A stretch of 64,000 bases of DNA from contig JAFSTO010000060.1 in the NCBI GenBank assembly GCA_017450435.1, forward strand, positions 24,914 to 88,913, given 5' to 3'. Position 1 is the stretch's first letter, and each line of letters starts with the position of its first letter. A program made the position numbers and the translations under genes. Shown here in pieces: positions 43,053 to 51,184 of this stretch. The notes beneath the pieces were generated by a model. The model made no database searches. It was not told the DNA's origin and saw only the letters and a program-made list of their open reading frames with translations. The stretch comes from Paludibacteraceae bacterium. GTDB taxonomy: Bacteria > Bacteroidota > Bacteroidia > Bacteroidales > Paludibacteraceae.

Positions 43053-44894
43053 TCATAGTTTCACTTTCTCTATCTTATCTATCAGGTCTGCAGTGGCTTG
43101 ATATAAGTCCTCTTTGCCACCCGCCATGCTTGGTGCATAGCGTGCTGCTTCGGCTGTGGAGAGAACACTGTTCACCTCTTGCACAAGCTCCTCGCTCGCC
43201 CCTTTCTTGCGAAGAATGTCACTGATATTCTCCTTGTTCAATGTTGCAAGAGGAATAGACAGTCTGTCGCTAAGGTATTGGAACGCTGCCTTCTCTATCT
43301 CTTCATAGAAGTCTTCCGCCGAACTGCCGCTCATGGCCTGCTTGGCTTTCTTCAGGCGTTTTTGTGCCACTTTGTTGGCTTTCTTGTAACGCACTCTTGC
43401 TATGTCGGCGTTATCCTTGATTTGCTTACGGAAGATGAGGAACAGAAGCAGTGACAGCAATGCCGGAACGACAAAATACAGATACCACAATCCATCGAAG
43501 TCACCCAGCAATCGGTGTCGCTCCGTGGGTAGTGAGCCGGTATGAATATAGCGGATGTCTGAACCAATCTGTTTGATATCTTCCTTGCTGACGTAGTTCT
43601 GTACAACAGCAGATGGCTCCGTATCGCCGTTGCCGCGTGATACATGCAGGGTGTACTCAGGCGTCTGGAGTTGTTTGTATTTGTTCTCCTGTGTGTCGTA
43701 ATAAGAAAACTCAATCGGAGGAATGGTATAGTCACCGGCAGCACGCGCAATGGCAAGATATTCGATTGTCTTGCTGCCGCTTACGCCACTGGTGGTGTTC
43801 TTGAAGTTGTTGTTTACCTTCGGGTCATACACCTCAAACCCTTCCGGCCAATCAATAGCCGGTGTCTTGAGCAGCTTCATGTTACCGGTTCCCTTGACCG
43901 TCAGTTTGATGGTTACGGCATCGTTCATGCTTATGTCCTGCTGTGTGATAGACGAACTGATGTCGAAATGTCCGACGCCTCCGGAAAATCCGGCTGGCTT
44001 ACCGCTTGGCAGCGATTCTACATGAATGGTCATGCCGGGGGCTGTCAACTGGCGGGTCACGTTGGTGTATGAACCGAAGAAATCATCGAAGATGGAGCGC
44101 ACCTGAGCGCGGTTCTGTACACGCAACACTGCTTCAAACGAGGCGGGATCAATCTGCAAATCACCGGATTTCTGCGGGTAGAGCAGAGTCTGGTAGATAA
44201 CCGCGGTTTGGTAGTTACGACCGTTGTAGTGCTCAAGATTGGTTTGAATCTCCCCTTGCTCAAGGTCTTGCTTCAGAAAACCTTTGAACTCAGGTATCTT
44301 TGTGTTATTGGTGAATTGCGCAAGGTCAACACCTGCCCAATAAATCTTGTAAGACAAGAGAATACACTCCTGTTCACGCACCTTGGTCTTGCTTACTACT
44401 GTGCGCATAAAGATGTTGTCACCACCAACTTGACTGCCTTGCTGTTGGCGTCCGTCTCTCTGTTGTCCGCTGCTTGCCGCTTGTTGGCCGCCTCCTGTCG
44501 GTTGCTCTTCGTCTGCCGGCAACACTGTTATCTTCAGTCCGTTAGAGCGGTATTGGTCATGACCTACGGTTATAGTGGCAGGGGCAAGGCTAATCTCACC
44601 CTCGCGGCGCGGCATTAGGGTGTAGGTGAAGGTGAGGGTGAAGCTGGAACTGCGTTTGCCGTTAACGAATGACGTGCTGCTTGACTGGCTGGTATAAGGA
44701 CCGGCAAGCACATCAAAGTCACCGAATTCCGGAGCACGAAGGTCTTTCCCTCGTTGGTTGATGGTATAGGTCAACTGAAATGGCCTGCCCAAAATAACCT
44801 GCTTCGGGGCATTGGCCTGAAAACTGACATCCTCAGCGTACGCTAATACGCTGAGAACGACCATCGCGAATAATAATATCTTACGTCTTATCAT
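43053..44894 (-). CDS. batD: BatD family protein
   Basis: 613 aa. Signal peptide (IRRKILLFAMVVLSVLAYAE), a long beta-sandwich region starting VSFQANAPKQVILGRPFQLT (the BatD N-terminal pattern), a Q/G-rich low-complexity insert around residues 140-160, a transmembrane segment near 480-500, and a helical C-terminal cytoplasmic part. The Bat complex is thought to support stress tolerance in the envelope. ATG 44894 gives a clean signal peptide; an upstream ATG at 44912 adds six residues. Confidence 0.9.
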   Translation of the reverse strand: MIRRKILLFAMVVLSVLAYAEDVSFQANAPKQVILGRPFQLTYTINQRGKDLRAPEFGDFDVLAGPYTSQSSSTSFVNGKRSSSFTLTFTYTLMPRREGEISLAPATITVGHDQYRSNGLKITVLPADEEQPTGGGQQAASSGQQRDGRQQQGSQVGGDNIFMRTVVSKTKVREQECILLSYKIYWAGVDLAQFTNNTKIPEFKGFLKQDLEQGEIQTNLEHYNGRNYQTAVIYQTLLYPQKSGDLQIDPASFEAVLRVQNRAQVRSIFDDFFGSYTNVTRQLTAPGMTIHVESLPSGKPAGFSGGVGHFDISSSITQQDISMNDAVTIKLTVKGTGNMKLLKTPAIDWPEGFEVYDPKVNNNFKNTTSGVSGSKTIEYLAIARAAGDYTIPPIEFSYYDTQENKYKQLQTPEYTLHVSRGNGDTEPSAVVQNYVSKEDIKQIGSDIRYIHTGSLPTERHRLLGDFDGLWYLYFVVPALLSLLLFLIFRKQIKDNADIARVRYKKANKVAQKRLKKAKQAMSGSSAEDFYEEIEKAAFQYLSDRLSIPLATLNKENISDILRKKGASEELVQEVNSVLSTAEAARYAPSMAGGKEDLYQATADLIDKIEKVKL

Positions 44895-44922
44895 AGTATA
44901 ATCACTTATCAATAATCACTTG

Positions 44923-45558
44923 TCACCAATCTTTGTCAGTGCGGAAGCGCGATTGTTTTTGTGTGCGCTTTGCTTTTTCTTGAGTATCCTGCTCGTCTTG
45001 TTCTAATGCTTGCAGTATCTGTTGCGCTTGCTCTTTATCCATCTGCTCATCGTCTTGAGGTTGAGCTTCCTGCTCTTGAGCCTGCTGTTGTTCTTGCTCT
45101 TGCTGTTGTTGCAGCATCTGCATTGTTTTTACAAGATTATAGCGTGTGTCATTGTCGTTTGGACAGTGTCTCAAAGCCTCTTGATATGCGGCAAGTGCCT
45201 TGTCATACTGCTGCATACCGTAGAAACTATTGCCGAGGTTATGATAGGTGTCGCCTGCTGTTTTATGTTGGGCGTCGGTCATCTGTTTTCTATCCTGTGG
45301 CAATAGTGCTGCAGCATCGGAATATGCCTTGGCGGCATCTTCGTATTTCTGTTGTTTGAAGAGACTGTTGCCAAGGTTATATAATGCACTGAATGACTCG
45401 TTGTTCTTCTCCAACCCTTTGCGGTAGTTAATTTCGGCATCGGTGTATTGCTCTGAATGGTACTCCCGGTTGCCGCGCATCACATCAAATGACTCTTTCT
45501 GAGCCATGACGGCTAATGTAAGGCAGAGGAAAATAGTTATGAGTGTATATCTGTTCAT
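44923..45558 (-). CDS. batC: BatC: TPR protein
   Basis: 211 aa. Signal peptide (MNRYTLITIFLCLTLAVMAQ), three TPRs (NYRKGLEKNNESFSALYNLG, YEDAAKAYSDAAALLP, QYDKALAAYQEALRHCPNDN) and a very Q/E-rich C-terminal tail (~150-205), typical of BatC. It lies between batB and batD. Confidence 0.9.
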   Translation of the reverse strand: MNRYTLITIFLCLTLAVMAQKESFDVMRGNREYHSEQYTDAEINYRKGLEKNNESFSALYNLGNSLFKQQKYEDAAKAYSDAAALLPQDRKQMTDAQHKTAGDTYHNLGNSFYGMQQYDKALAAYQEALRHCPNDNDTRYNLVKTMQMLQQQQEQEQQQAQEQEAQPQDDEQMDKEQAQQILQALEQDEQDTQEKAKRTQKQSRFRTDKDW

Positions 45559-45648
45559 TGTTGTTTAAGTAGCTTTAAAACGGGTTTTAAATGGCCTTCA
45601 AATGCAATTCATACGGCATTTGAACGTGTATTAAACTCGGTTTGAATG

Positions 45649-46671
45649 TTATATTTTCATGTCATATAGTTTTTCAATAGTTTTATTGCGGGTGCTTGAG
45701 ATAAAACTGTTGATGATAAGCAGAAGCAGTGCGATAAGTACGAACGACTGATACTGCTCGTTGTAGTCGGTGTAAACCGTTGTTTCTATTTCAGCTTTGC
45801 CTAATTTGTCCAACTCTTGTTGTATTGCTCGTCGTGCAGTGTTGGTATTGTCTGCTCTTACGTACATTCCGCCTCCGGCCTGTGCTATCTCTCGGCACAT
45901 CTCTTCGTTCATTCGGCTTACGACCACCTGTCCGTTTTTGTCTTTTCTGAATCCTCCTCTGCCGTCAGGTATAGGTGCTCCGTCGGGCTTACCAACGCCT
46001 ACAACAAATACGCTTATACCTTTCTCTTTGGCTGCAGCGGCAGCTGCTTTGGCGTCGTCTTCATGGTTCTCACCATCGGTGATGATGATGACGGCACGTG
46101 ACGCTTCAGTCTCTTCGCTGCCAAACGAGCGGAGACAGGTGTTGATGGCGGTGCCGATAGCTGTTCCCTGAGCGGAGACAAGCTCGGTGTTGATGTTGTT
46201 GAGAAACATTTTCGCACTTACGTAGTCGCAAGTGATAGGCAGTTGTACGAAAGCCTCTCCGGCAAATACTACCAGTCCTACCTTGTCGTCAGTCATGCGG
46301 TCCACTAATTTAGAGAGCATCTGTTTGGCGTGCTCAAGGCGGTTAGGGGCAACATCCTCAGCCAACATAGAGTTGCTGACATCCAGTGCCACCATTACCT
46401 CTATGCCTTGACGTTTGATGGTCTGCTCTTTGGTGCCGTATTGCGGACGGGCAAGAGCGAAGATGAGAAGAATGAGCGAGACCAGCAACAAGCTGAACTT
46501 AACGTGCATGCGTTTATGTGCTGTATCGGGCATCAAAGCTGCGGTCAGGGAGGCATCGCCGAACTCGCGCAACTGACGACGTTTGTGATACACAACTGCT
46601 ATATATGCGGTTACTAAAGCGGGAATAAGCAGTAACAGCCACAGGTAATCTATATTTGCAAAACGAAACAT
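45649..46671 (-). CDS. batB: BatB: membrane-anchored VWA domain protein
   Basis: 340 aa. Two N-terminal membrane segments (~8-26 and 57-75), a von Willebrand A domain with MIDAS motif DVSNSMLAEDVAPNRLEHAK (near residue 96), TDGENHEDD near 199, and a C-terminal membrane segment (~314-330). Closely similar to BatA in architecture. The 205 bp between batB and batA are filled by a simple-sequence array. Confidence 0.92.
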   Translation of the reverse strand: MFRFANIDYLWLLLLIPALVTAYIAVVYHKRRQLREFGDASLTAALMPDTAHKRMHVKFSLLLVSLILLIFALARPQYGTKEQTIKRQGIEVMVALDVSNSMLAEDVAPNRLEHAKQMLSKLVDRMTDDKVGLVVFAGEAFVQLPITCDYVSAKMFLNNINTELVSAQGTAIGTAINTCLRSFGSEETEASRAVIIITDGENHEDDAKAAAAAAKEKGISVFVVGVGKPDGAPIPDGRGGFRKDKNGQVVVSRMNEEMCREIAQAGGGMYVRADNTNTARRAIQQELDKLGKAEIETTVYTDYNEQYQSFVLIALLLLIINSFISSTRNKTIEKLYDMKI

Positions 46672-46739
46672 CTTTTTAGTCTTTGATTTATTTTTTTAGT
46701 CTTTGATTTATTTAGTCATTTTATTTGTATCCGCGTAGA

Positions 46740-46875
46740 AAATGGTACTTGGTAAATGTCCAAATGGTAAATGGTAAATGGTAAATGTCCAAATGTTAAA
46801 TGGTAAATGACCGAATGGTAAATGGTACTTGGTAAATGTCCAAATGGTAAATGGTAAATGACCCAATGGTAAATG
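46740..46875. repeat. Simple-sequence array of GGTAAAT(G) units between batA and batB
   Basis: 136 bp made of AAATGGT/GGTAAATG units interrupted by TCC, ACC or ACTT, for example TGTCCAAATGGTAAATGG. It begins next to TCCGCGTAG and ends 2 nt beyond the batA stop codon. Adjacent at 46672-46712 is an 18-20-bp direct repeat (TTTTTAGTCTTTGATTTA twice). The open frame it creates on the minus strand (HLPFTIYHLDIYQ...) is an artefact. Confidence 0.9.
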
Positions 46876-46876
46876 C

Positions 46877-47863
46877 TTAGTCGCTTATTGTGCGTAGTGC
46901 GAAGTATCGGAGCAGAATGCCGCCTATCAAACAAGCGAGGGCTGCCCAAAGGTACGGTGCGAAGTTCTCCGTGCGTTTCGAATATTCACGAACGCGAATC
47001 TTTGTTTTCTCTAACTTGTCAATCTCTTGATATACAGAACGCAATGTGGCATTGTCGGTAGCGCGGAAGTAGGCGCCGCCTGTTGTCTGGGCTATTTGTC
47101 GAAGTGTGCCTTCGTCAAACTGACCACTGACGGTGGCGTATTGCGTACCTATAGGTGTCTGTATCGGAACACGAGCTTCGCCCTTACTGCCTACACCGAT
47201 AGCATATACCCTTATACCGAAAGTCTTGGCAATCTCGGCTGCAGTCTGAGGGTCTATGTCGCCGCAGTTGTTAGAACCGTCGGTGAGAAGAATGACCACT
47301 TTTGATTTGGTCGGAGAGTCTTTCATTCTGTTCACGGCGTTGGCAAGCCCAAGACCGATGGCGGTACCGTCGTCAATCATACCGAACTGCACCGACTGAA
47401 ACAAGTTGATGAGCACCGCGTGGTCGGTTGTGAGCGGACACTGACAAAAACTTTCGCCGGCAAACACAACCAAGCCGATATTGTCATTCGGTCGGTCGTT
47501 GATGAACTCAGAGGCTACTTGTTTAGCTGCTTCCAAGCGGTTGGGACGCAGGTCCTCGGCAAGCATAGTGCCGGAGATATCAAGCGCCATCATGATGTCT
47601 ATTCCTTCTGTTGACTCCTTGCTCCAGCGGTTGCTTAGTTGCGGACGGGCAAGAGCGAAAGAGAGGAGAAAAATGGCGGCGCATTGCAAAACAAACGGCA
47701 CGTGGATGAGGTAGGTGCGCCAAGTCTTGGGTGCTGACTTGAGGGCTGAGTTGTCGCTTATTCGAAGCGACGCTGACCTGCCACGACGTTTCCATACATA
47801 TAGGAATATGATGGGAGCAAGAAGCAGGAGCAAAAATAAATATCCGGGATTGGCAAATGACAT
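46877..47863 (-). CDS. batA: BatA: membrane-anchored VWA domain protein
   Basis: 328 aa with two N-terminal membrane segments (~8-24, 54-72), a VWA domain with MIDAS ALDISGTMLAEDLRPNR (near 90), LTDGSNNCGDIDPQTA near 193, and a C-terminal membrane segment (~305-322). The MIDAS keeps D-x-S-x-T. First VWA gene of the bat operon after the DUF4381-like gene. Confidence 0.92.
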   Translation of the reverse strand: MSFANPGYLFLLLLLAPIIFLYVWKRRGRSASLRISDNSALKSAPKTWRTYLIHVPFVLQCAAIFLLSFALARPQLSNRWSKESTEGIDIMMALDISGTMLAEDLRPNRLEAAKQVASEFINDRPNDNIGLVVFAGESFCQCPLTTDHAVLINLFQSVQFGMIDDGTAIGLGLANAVNRMKDSPTKSKVVILLTDGSNNCGDIDPQTAAEIAKTFGIRVYAIGVGSKGEARVPIQTPIGTQYATVSGQFDEGTLRQIAQTTGGAYFRATDNATLRSVYQEIDKLEKTKIRVREYSKRTENFAPYLWAALACLIGGILLRYFALRTISD

Positions 47864-47963
47864 TTTTTTGGATTGATAAATGATGTGTTGCGATATTGAT
47901 AAATGGTGCGCTACGCTATTGTTTACCGTCTCTTAATGACAGCCGGTAACGGGCAACTGACTG

Positions 47964-48902
47964 CTAAATACTTTCAAAATCTTGTTCGCTGACATCGCCT
48001 TGCTGCGTTGGTTCCTCTTTACCGGGTTTAGTCTCATTGACAAAGTCATAGGCCGAGCGCAGAGATGTCTCGTTCTCGTCAGGCGTTGGCTGCCATTTGG
48101 CGAACTTTACGAGGTCGGCAAGGCGCAGCATCTTGTCAAGTTGGGTGTATAAATCTTTCTGTTCGTTGGCTATCAGTATAGGTTTAACGGCATTCAGCGT
48201 TTCGTCGGAGGTCTTCTCTGTTGAACTGATATCAAAACGCCGGCTTATATACTCGCGTATAACGAAGGTGAGGTCGGTGAAGTACTCTTTGTGCTCGCCT
48301 TGCAGCCAGCGTTTCTCCTCCTTTATTGCGTCTAATTTCTCCAAAGCCACTTCGTCACAAGGGCGCAGGAGCTCAGGATTAACCTCTTCTTCTTCGGTGC
48401 CGGTCTTGCGAGCATAGCGGTGGTAGAGGACGTAGCCTAACCAAGCTAATGCTGCAATAAGCAATACGAGCAATACCCACCGCAGGATACCCCACCACCA
48501 GATAGGCGCTTTCTGTATTGGTTTGATGTCGGTAATGGCATCGGTAGTGTCAACAACAAAAGGTTGTATCACGTTCAGCGACACCGGCTCGGAATAGAAC
48601 GTGTCACCACCCGATACAAACGGCAGGGCGGGAATAAGGAAAAGCGAGTCCTGAAAAGAGGTGATGATGTAATCCTGCTCGGTAACAGTTTGGCCGTCAC
48701 GTTGCGATGTCTTTACCTCACTTCGCGATACAATTTCCACTCCGGCAGTTATCTCTTGGTCAAACACCGGCATCTGCACCTTTGTTGTATCCGAACTCAC
48801 TGCACTCAGATGCAAACAGTCCTGTGCACCTATCCACAACTCGGTGGAATCAAGCTGTGCACTGACGAACACACTGAGTAATATAGATAAAAGAAAATTC
48901 AT
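47964..48902 (-). CDS. DUF4381-like membrane protein of the Bat operon
   Basis: 312 aa. Signal peptide (to ~16), an N-terminal beta-rich extracytoplasmic region, a single transmembrane segment WWWGILRWVLLVLLIAALAW (~133-152) followed by YHRYARK, and a helical cytoplasmic domain with YFTDLTFVIREYISRRFDIS. This layout and the position between DUF58 and batA match the DUF4381-like component of Bat operons. It lies 101 bp upstream of batA; that gap contains a half-copy of the dispersed palindrome (TTTACCGTCTCT, 47922-47933). Confidence 0.78.
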   Translation of the reverse strand: MNFLLSILLSVFVSAQLDSTELWIGAQDCLHLSAVSSDTTKVQMPVFDQEITAGVEIVSRSEVKTSQRDGQTVTEQDYIITSFQDSLFLIPALPFVSGGDTFYSEPVSLNVIQPFVVDTTDAITDIKPIQKAPIWWWGILRWVLLVLLIAALAWLGYVLYHRYARKTGTEEEEVNPELLRPCDEVALEKLDAIKEEKRWLQGEHKEYFTDLTFVIREYISRRFDISSTEKTSDETLNAVKPILIANEQKDLYTQLDKMLRLADLVKFAKWQPTPDENETSLRSAYDFVNETKPGKEEPTQQGDVSEQDFESI

Positions 48903-48914
48903 AGGTGTCCTTAG

Positions 48915-49829
48915 TTATCTGAATAGTGTCATCATTTTCTTCACGTAGTCTTCGTCCGTTCTGATTGACACGTTGCGTGTCCCCGTCTTGGTAAGCAGAG
49001 TCTCAAGGGCGTTTTGGTTATCAGTCCACGACTTGTTATATTGCCTTCTGACCTCTGCCGAACCGGTGTCCACCCACAGTATCTCTCCTGTCTCTGCGTC
49101 TTCTGTGCGGAGCAGACCTACATCGGGCAACTCGGCATCGCGGCGGTCGTATATCTGTATCGTATGCAGGTCATGACGACTGCTTGTGACAAGCCATGCC
49201 TTCTCTAACTCGCTTTTTTTCCGCCTGCTTCCGCCTACTGCTGCCTGTCCGTTCAGGGATAACAGTTCATTGTCCTGAAAGTCTGATATAAGGAAAGCAG
49301 TGGAGCGGCGTTTTTGGGCATTGGAGAAGTACTCTAATGCGGTGCGGATACCGGTGCGCTTGGACGACGGCTCGAAACTGATAAGCTCGCGGATGATATG
49401 CAGAACGTGCGTCTTGCCTTTCTTTGGCGGAATGAATTTTTCTATCTTGTCAGAAAAGAATATCACTCCCACCTTATCGTTGTTCTCAATGGTAGAGAAA
49501 GCGAGGGTGGCTGCCACCTCTGTCAGCATGTCGCGTTTGGTCTGGCTCAACGTGCCGAAATTACGTGAGCCGGACACGTCAACAAGCAGCATCACCGTCA
49601 GTTCGCGCTCTTCTTCAAACACCTTAATATACGGATGGTTGAGACGGGCTGTCACGTTCCAGTCAATCGATCTTACATCATCGCCGGGCTGATACTCACG
49701 TACCTCAGAAAACGACATGCCACGACCCTTGAATTGGCTGTGATATTCGCCGGCGAAGATGTTTTTCGACAGGCTGCGAGTCTTAATCTCTATCTTCCTG
49801 ACTTTTTGTAGTAACTCTTCACTCGTCAT
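48915..49829 (-). CDS. DUF58 (VWA-like) domain protein
   Basis: 304 aa. The N-terminal signature GEYHSQFKGRGMSFSEVREY followed by PGDDVRSIDWNVTAR is diagnostic of DUF58; a VWA-like region with LLVDVSGSRNFG follows. It is the partner of MoxR in the operon. The frame stays open to 49946, but that extension runs through a dispersed palindrome and has no family similarity; ATG 49829 (TSEELLQKVRKIEIKTRSLS) is the standard start. Confidence 0.92.
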   Translation of the reverse strand: MTSEELLQKVRKIEIKTRSLSKNIFAGEYHSQFKGRGMSFSEVREYQPGDDVRSIDWNVTARLNHPYIKVFEEERELTVMLLVDVSGSRNFGTLSQTKRDMLTEVAATLAFSTIENNDKVGVIFFSDKIEKFIPPKKGKTHVLHIIRELISFEPSSKRTGIRTALEYFSNAQKRRSTAFLISDFQDNELLSLNGQAAVGGSRRKKSELEKAWLVTSSRHDLHTIQIYDRRDAELPDVGLLRTEDAETGEILWVDTGSAEVRRQYNKSWTDNQNALETLLTKTGTRNVSIRTDEDYVKKMMTLFR

Positions 49830-49929
49830 AATTATTAACGATTTTTTTCGATGTACGATGTACGGTTGGTTTACATTTTCAACATCTTCCGATTGTTGTC
49901 TAATACCCCACCTACGCTGTTCGCGCGGA

Positions 49930-49987
49930 CCCGTTGTTTCGCCCAAGTGTAGAGACGGTATTTTTTACCGTCTCTCCCGACAACGGG
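49930..49987. repeat. Best-preserved dispersed palindrome
   Basis: Outer arms CCCGTTGT (49930-49937) and ACAACGGG (49980-49987) enclose TTCGCCCAAGTGT and the inner perfect stem AGAGACGGTA (49951-49960) - TTTTT - TACCGTCTCT (49966-49975). It sits between moxR and DUF58 in the same transcription unit. The preceding GTTCGCGCGGAC also recurs at the end of the window (63961-63973). Confidence 0.85.
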
Positions 49988-50022
49988 ACTCTTCGTACAT
50001 TTATACATTTGTTCTTCGTCCT

Positions 50023-51015
50023 TTAAGGCACTTGAACCTTATTCAAAATCTCCGTAATGATATCTTCCGTTGTCATGTTGTTTGCTTCTGCCTCGTATGT
50101 GAGTCCTATACGGTGGCGCAACACGTCGTAGCAAACGGCGCGAACATCCTCCGGCACAACGTAGCCGCGGCGGTGGATAAAGGCGTAGGCGCGAGCCGCG
50201 AGGGCTAAGTTGATGGAAGCACGGGGCGAACCGCCAAAGGCAATCATCGACTTGAGACTATCCAAGTCGTATTGCTCCGGATAGCGGGTGGCAAACACAA
50301 GGTCAACTATATACTTCTCAATCTTCTCGTCTATATACACAGAGCGTACCACTTCCCGGGCCTTCATTATGTCTTCTGTGCTGAGAATAGGCAACACTGC
50401 TTTTCTTTCGCCGCCGATATTCTGACGTATGATGAGCTGCTCCTCCTCTTTCTTCGGATAGCCTATTACCACCTTCAGCATAAATCGGTCGGTCTGGGCT
50501 TCAGGCAGAGGGTAAGTGCCTTCTTGTTCTATAGGGTTCTGCGTGGCGAGAACAAGGAATGGAGCCGATAAACGGAAAGTCTCATCCCCGATTGTTACTT
50601 GGCGCTCCTGCATCGCCTCCAATAGCGCTGACTGAACCTTCGCCGGTGCACGGTTAATCTCGTCCGCAAGTACAAAGTTTGCAAAAATAGGACCCCGTTT
50701 GACCTTGAACTCCTCTGTTTTCTGTGAGTAAATCTGTGTTCCGAGTACATCGGCTGGCAGTAAGTCCGGAGTGAACTGAATACGGCTGAAATCTGCTTTG
50801 ATTAGGTCGGCTAAGGTCTTTATGGCTAAGGTCTTTGCCAAACCCGGAACGCCTTCCAGGAGAATATGTCCGTCGCTCAGCAAACCGATAAGCAGACTCT
50901 CTACAAGGTGTTTCTGACCTACGATAACCTGATTCATGCCCATCTGGAGGGCGTCAACAAATGAGCTCTCACGCTCAATGCGTTCCTGTAATTCGCGAAT
51001 GTCGATTGTGTCCAT
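50023..51015 (-). CDS. MoxR family AAA+ ATPase
   Basis: 330 aa. Walker A LEGVPGLAKTLAIKTLA (near residue 54), Walker B/sensor VLADEINRAPAKVQSALLEA (near 116), sensor 1 LATQNPIEQEGTYPLPEAQ near 156. MoxR ATPases act as chaperones for VWA-domain partners, here DUF58, BatA and BatB downstream. It is the first gene of the operon; no clear promoter consensus was found upstream because the leader is an AT-rich repeat. Confidence 0.94.
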   Translation of the reverse strand: MDTIDIRELQERIERESSFVDALQMGMNQVIVGQKHLVESLLIGLLSDGHILLEGVPGLAKTLAIKTLADLIKADFSRIQFTPDLLPADVLGTQIYSQKTEEFKVKRGPIFANFVLADEINRAPAKVQSALLEAMQERQVTIGDETFRLSAPFLVLATQNPIEQEGTYPLPEAQTDRFMLKVVIGYPKKEEEQLIIRQNIGGERKAVLPILSTEDIMKAREVVRSVYIDEKIEKYIVDLVFATRYPEQYDLDSLKSMIAFGGSPRASINLALAARAYAFIHRRGYVVPEDVRAVCYDVLRHRIGLTYEAEANNMTTEDIITEILNKVQVP

Positions 51016-51017
51016 AT

Positions 51018-51056
51018 ATTATATTGAGTTTTATTTTATATTGAGTTTTATATTGA
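51018..51056. repeat. AT-rich direct repeats upstream of moxR
   Basis: About three copies of TTATATTGAGTTTTA in tandem directly before the moxR start. It may contain or replace the promoter region; no TAnnTTTG box is present in it. Confidence 0.7.
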
Positions 51057-51123
51057 GGTGAGGTCGTCACCATTATGTGCAGCGTCACCATTAACAAATA
51101 GCGCAACATGCCATTATATAAAA

Positions 51124-51156
51124 AGCAATTTCCGTGCCAACTACACGGAAATTGCT
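51124..51156 (-). terminator. Terminator downstream of dsbD
   Basis: Perfect 13-bp arms AGCAATTTCCGTG (51124-51136) and CACGGAAATTGCT (51144-51156) with a 7-nt loop, 28 nt beyond the dsbD stop on the minus strand, followed in that direction by TTTTA. Confidence 0.8.
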
Positions 51157-51184
51157 ATAAAAAATATCATTTGCAATAAAAATA

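Noticed and set aside
46716-46949. Minus-strand frame of 77 codons (IYHLPFGHLP... repeats)
   Set aside because: It is produced by the GGTAAAT array and has no start context or homology.
49829-49946. N-terminal extension of the DUF58 gene
   Set aside because: It is translated from an intergenic palindrome and has no family similarity.
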